64,000 bases of DNA from Schistocerca nitens (taxonomy: Eukaryota; Arthropoda; Insecta; Orthoptera; Acrididae). The stretch covers positions 295,604,934 through 295,668,933 of the forward strand of contig NC_064616.1 in assembly GCF_023898315.1 (NCBI RefSeq). The letters run 5' to 3'. The position numbers and the translations under genes were made by a program. Shown piece by piece: positions 63,392 through 64,000 of this stretch. The notes below the pieces were generated by a model. That model did no database searches. It was given only the letters and a program-made list of their open reading frames with translations, and had not been told where the DNA came from. Every line of letters begins with the position of its first letter. The stretch's first letter is position 1.

Positions 63392-64000
63392 TGTTATGTC
63401 TCGTTGTTGCTTGTCTACGCAGTCATGTTTTACTGTTGTCTGGTAAACTACGAAAGGTAGGCCCAAACATCTCACCGGAATAGGTTTACTTCCTCCTCAC
63501 ACAATGGCCCTTCAGCTCATGGCGTGTGAGACAGCGTCATAAGTGTAACTGTTGACACCGCGGAGAGTTTTTGTATTCAATCCACTACGCGAGTACATGG
63601 TCAAGAAGTTTAGGTCAGGATCAAATACTGCTGGTGACAACTTGGTCAACTAGCAATATTCGGAACGGCTCTCTCCGAGTTGAGTTCCACCGCACAGGGC
63701 TGCGTCAGCAACCTCGGCAACGGAGGCGGGTCTCTCGTCAGTGGAGTGTCCTGTACCTCCTATCGCCGTCCGCTTTATATTCCCCACGATTTCCTTCATT
63801 CACTATGTCTACAAATCTGCCACGTCCTTTTCAAAGGAACCATTTCGGAATCCGCCTACAGAGATTTGGATAAACCACGACACAACCAGGTGCGAAAAGG
63901 ACTACTATGGGGATTACTTTCTCTAATATCCTTCACATCTCCAAAAGACGTATTTCGCCTATCCTTACCTTCAGCAATGTACTGTGAATGACTGAAGCCC
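63392..64000. other. No gene recognised; possible old SINE family 1 piece
   Basis: Frames of 60-103 residues overlap in several phases without motifs. Bases 63828-63890 (CTTTTCAAAGGAACCATTTCGG, then CAGAGATTTGG) look like a diverged antisense SINE family 1 body, about 75 percent by eye. Confidence 0.45.

Overview
This window looks like a repeat-filled stretch of a large insect genome. The best guess is a locust or grasshopper (Acrididae, Schistocerca-like). That call rests on three tRNA-derived SINE families, long-TIR mariner relatives and LINE types that I recognise from such genomes, plus intron-poor, AT-rich, heavily decayed sequence. No bacterial operon, no tRNA or rRNA gene and no convincing host protein-coding exon is visible. 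Essentially every recognisable coding stretch belongs to a transposable element.

Layout. 1-7370: a Ty3/gypsy-type LTR retroelement on the plus strand: 3' part of the left LTR, gag, pol with one frame break, a small membrane-anchored third ORF, and a complete right LTR. 9160-10700: minus-strand R1-like LINE fragment and a transposase scrap. 11925-12139: a tRNA-derived SINE (family 1). 13330-14260: LINE RT remnant (minus). 14363-16923: TTAA-flanked element with a broken Mutator/Kolobok-like transposase. It is directly abutted by a Tc1-like element (16930-18580) that carries a family-2 SINE. 18671-18951: a fold-back MITE with a CA/GA microsatellite core. 21290-22620: another LINE RT (minus). 22640-34800: one plus-strand LINE broken into four pieces by a Tc1-like element (22918-24246, itself hit by a SINE), a 4.6-kb LTR-like insertion (24578-29210, 9-bp flanking repeats) and a 2.75-kb unidentified insertion carrying a nearly intact mariner (30943-32281). 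35348-36628: a decayed mariner. 36900-40490: a minus-strand gypsy pol remnant interrupted by a small fold-back retroposon and by a 1.55-kb transposon (38559-40106) whose nearly complete transposase has an unusual D-47-D spacing.

40501-50340: a nearly full-length I-clade LINE on the minus strand (about 43937-50340). About 3.2 kb of it is also present as an inverted copy on the plus strand (40501-43705), giving a very large hairpin-capable inverted repeat. 51395-56140: a mosaic of repeats with a second palindrome (52166-53931). 56485-57740: truncated Tc1-like and mariner ends. 58161-59100: a fold-back retroposon with a perfect 12-bp target duplication. 59755-63391: a LINE nest holding an inverted LINE fragment, a 2.1-kb element with about 290-bp TIRs (DD41D-type) and three SINEs.

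The elements form layers rather than a pathway. Target duplications and reading frames that rejoin across insertions let the order of events be read directly. Most ORFs carry stops or frameshifts. The two best-preserved transposases (31102-32076 and 38740-39825) each show one premature TGA. Family names come from motif reading without database searches.
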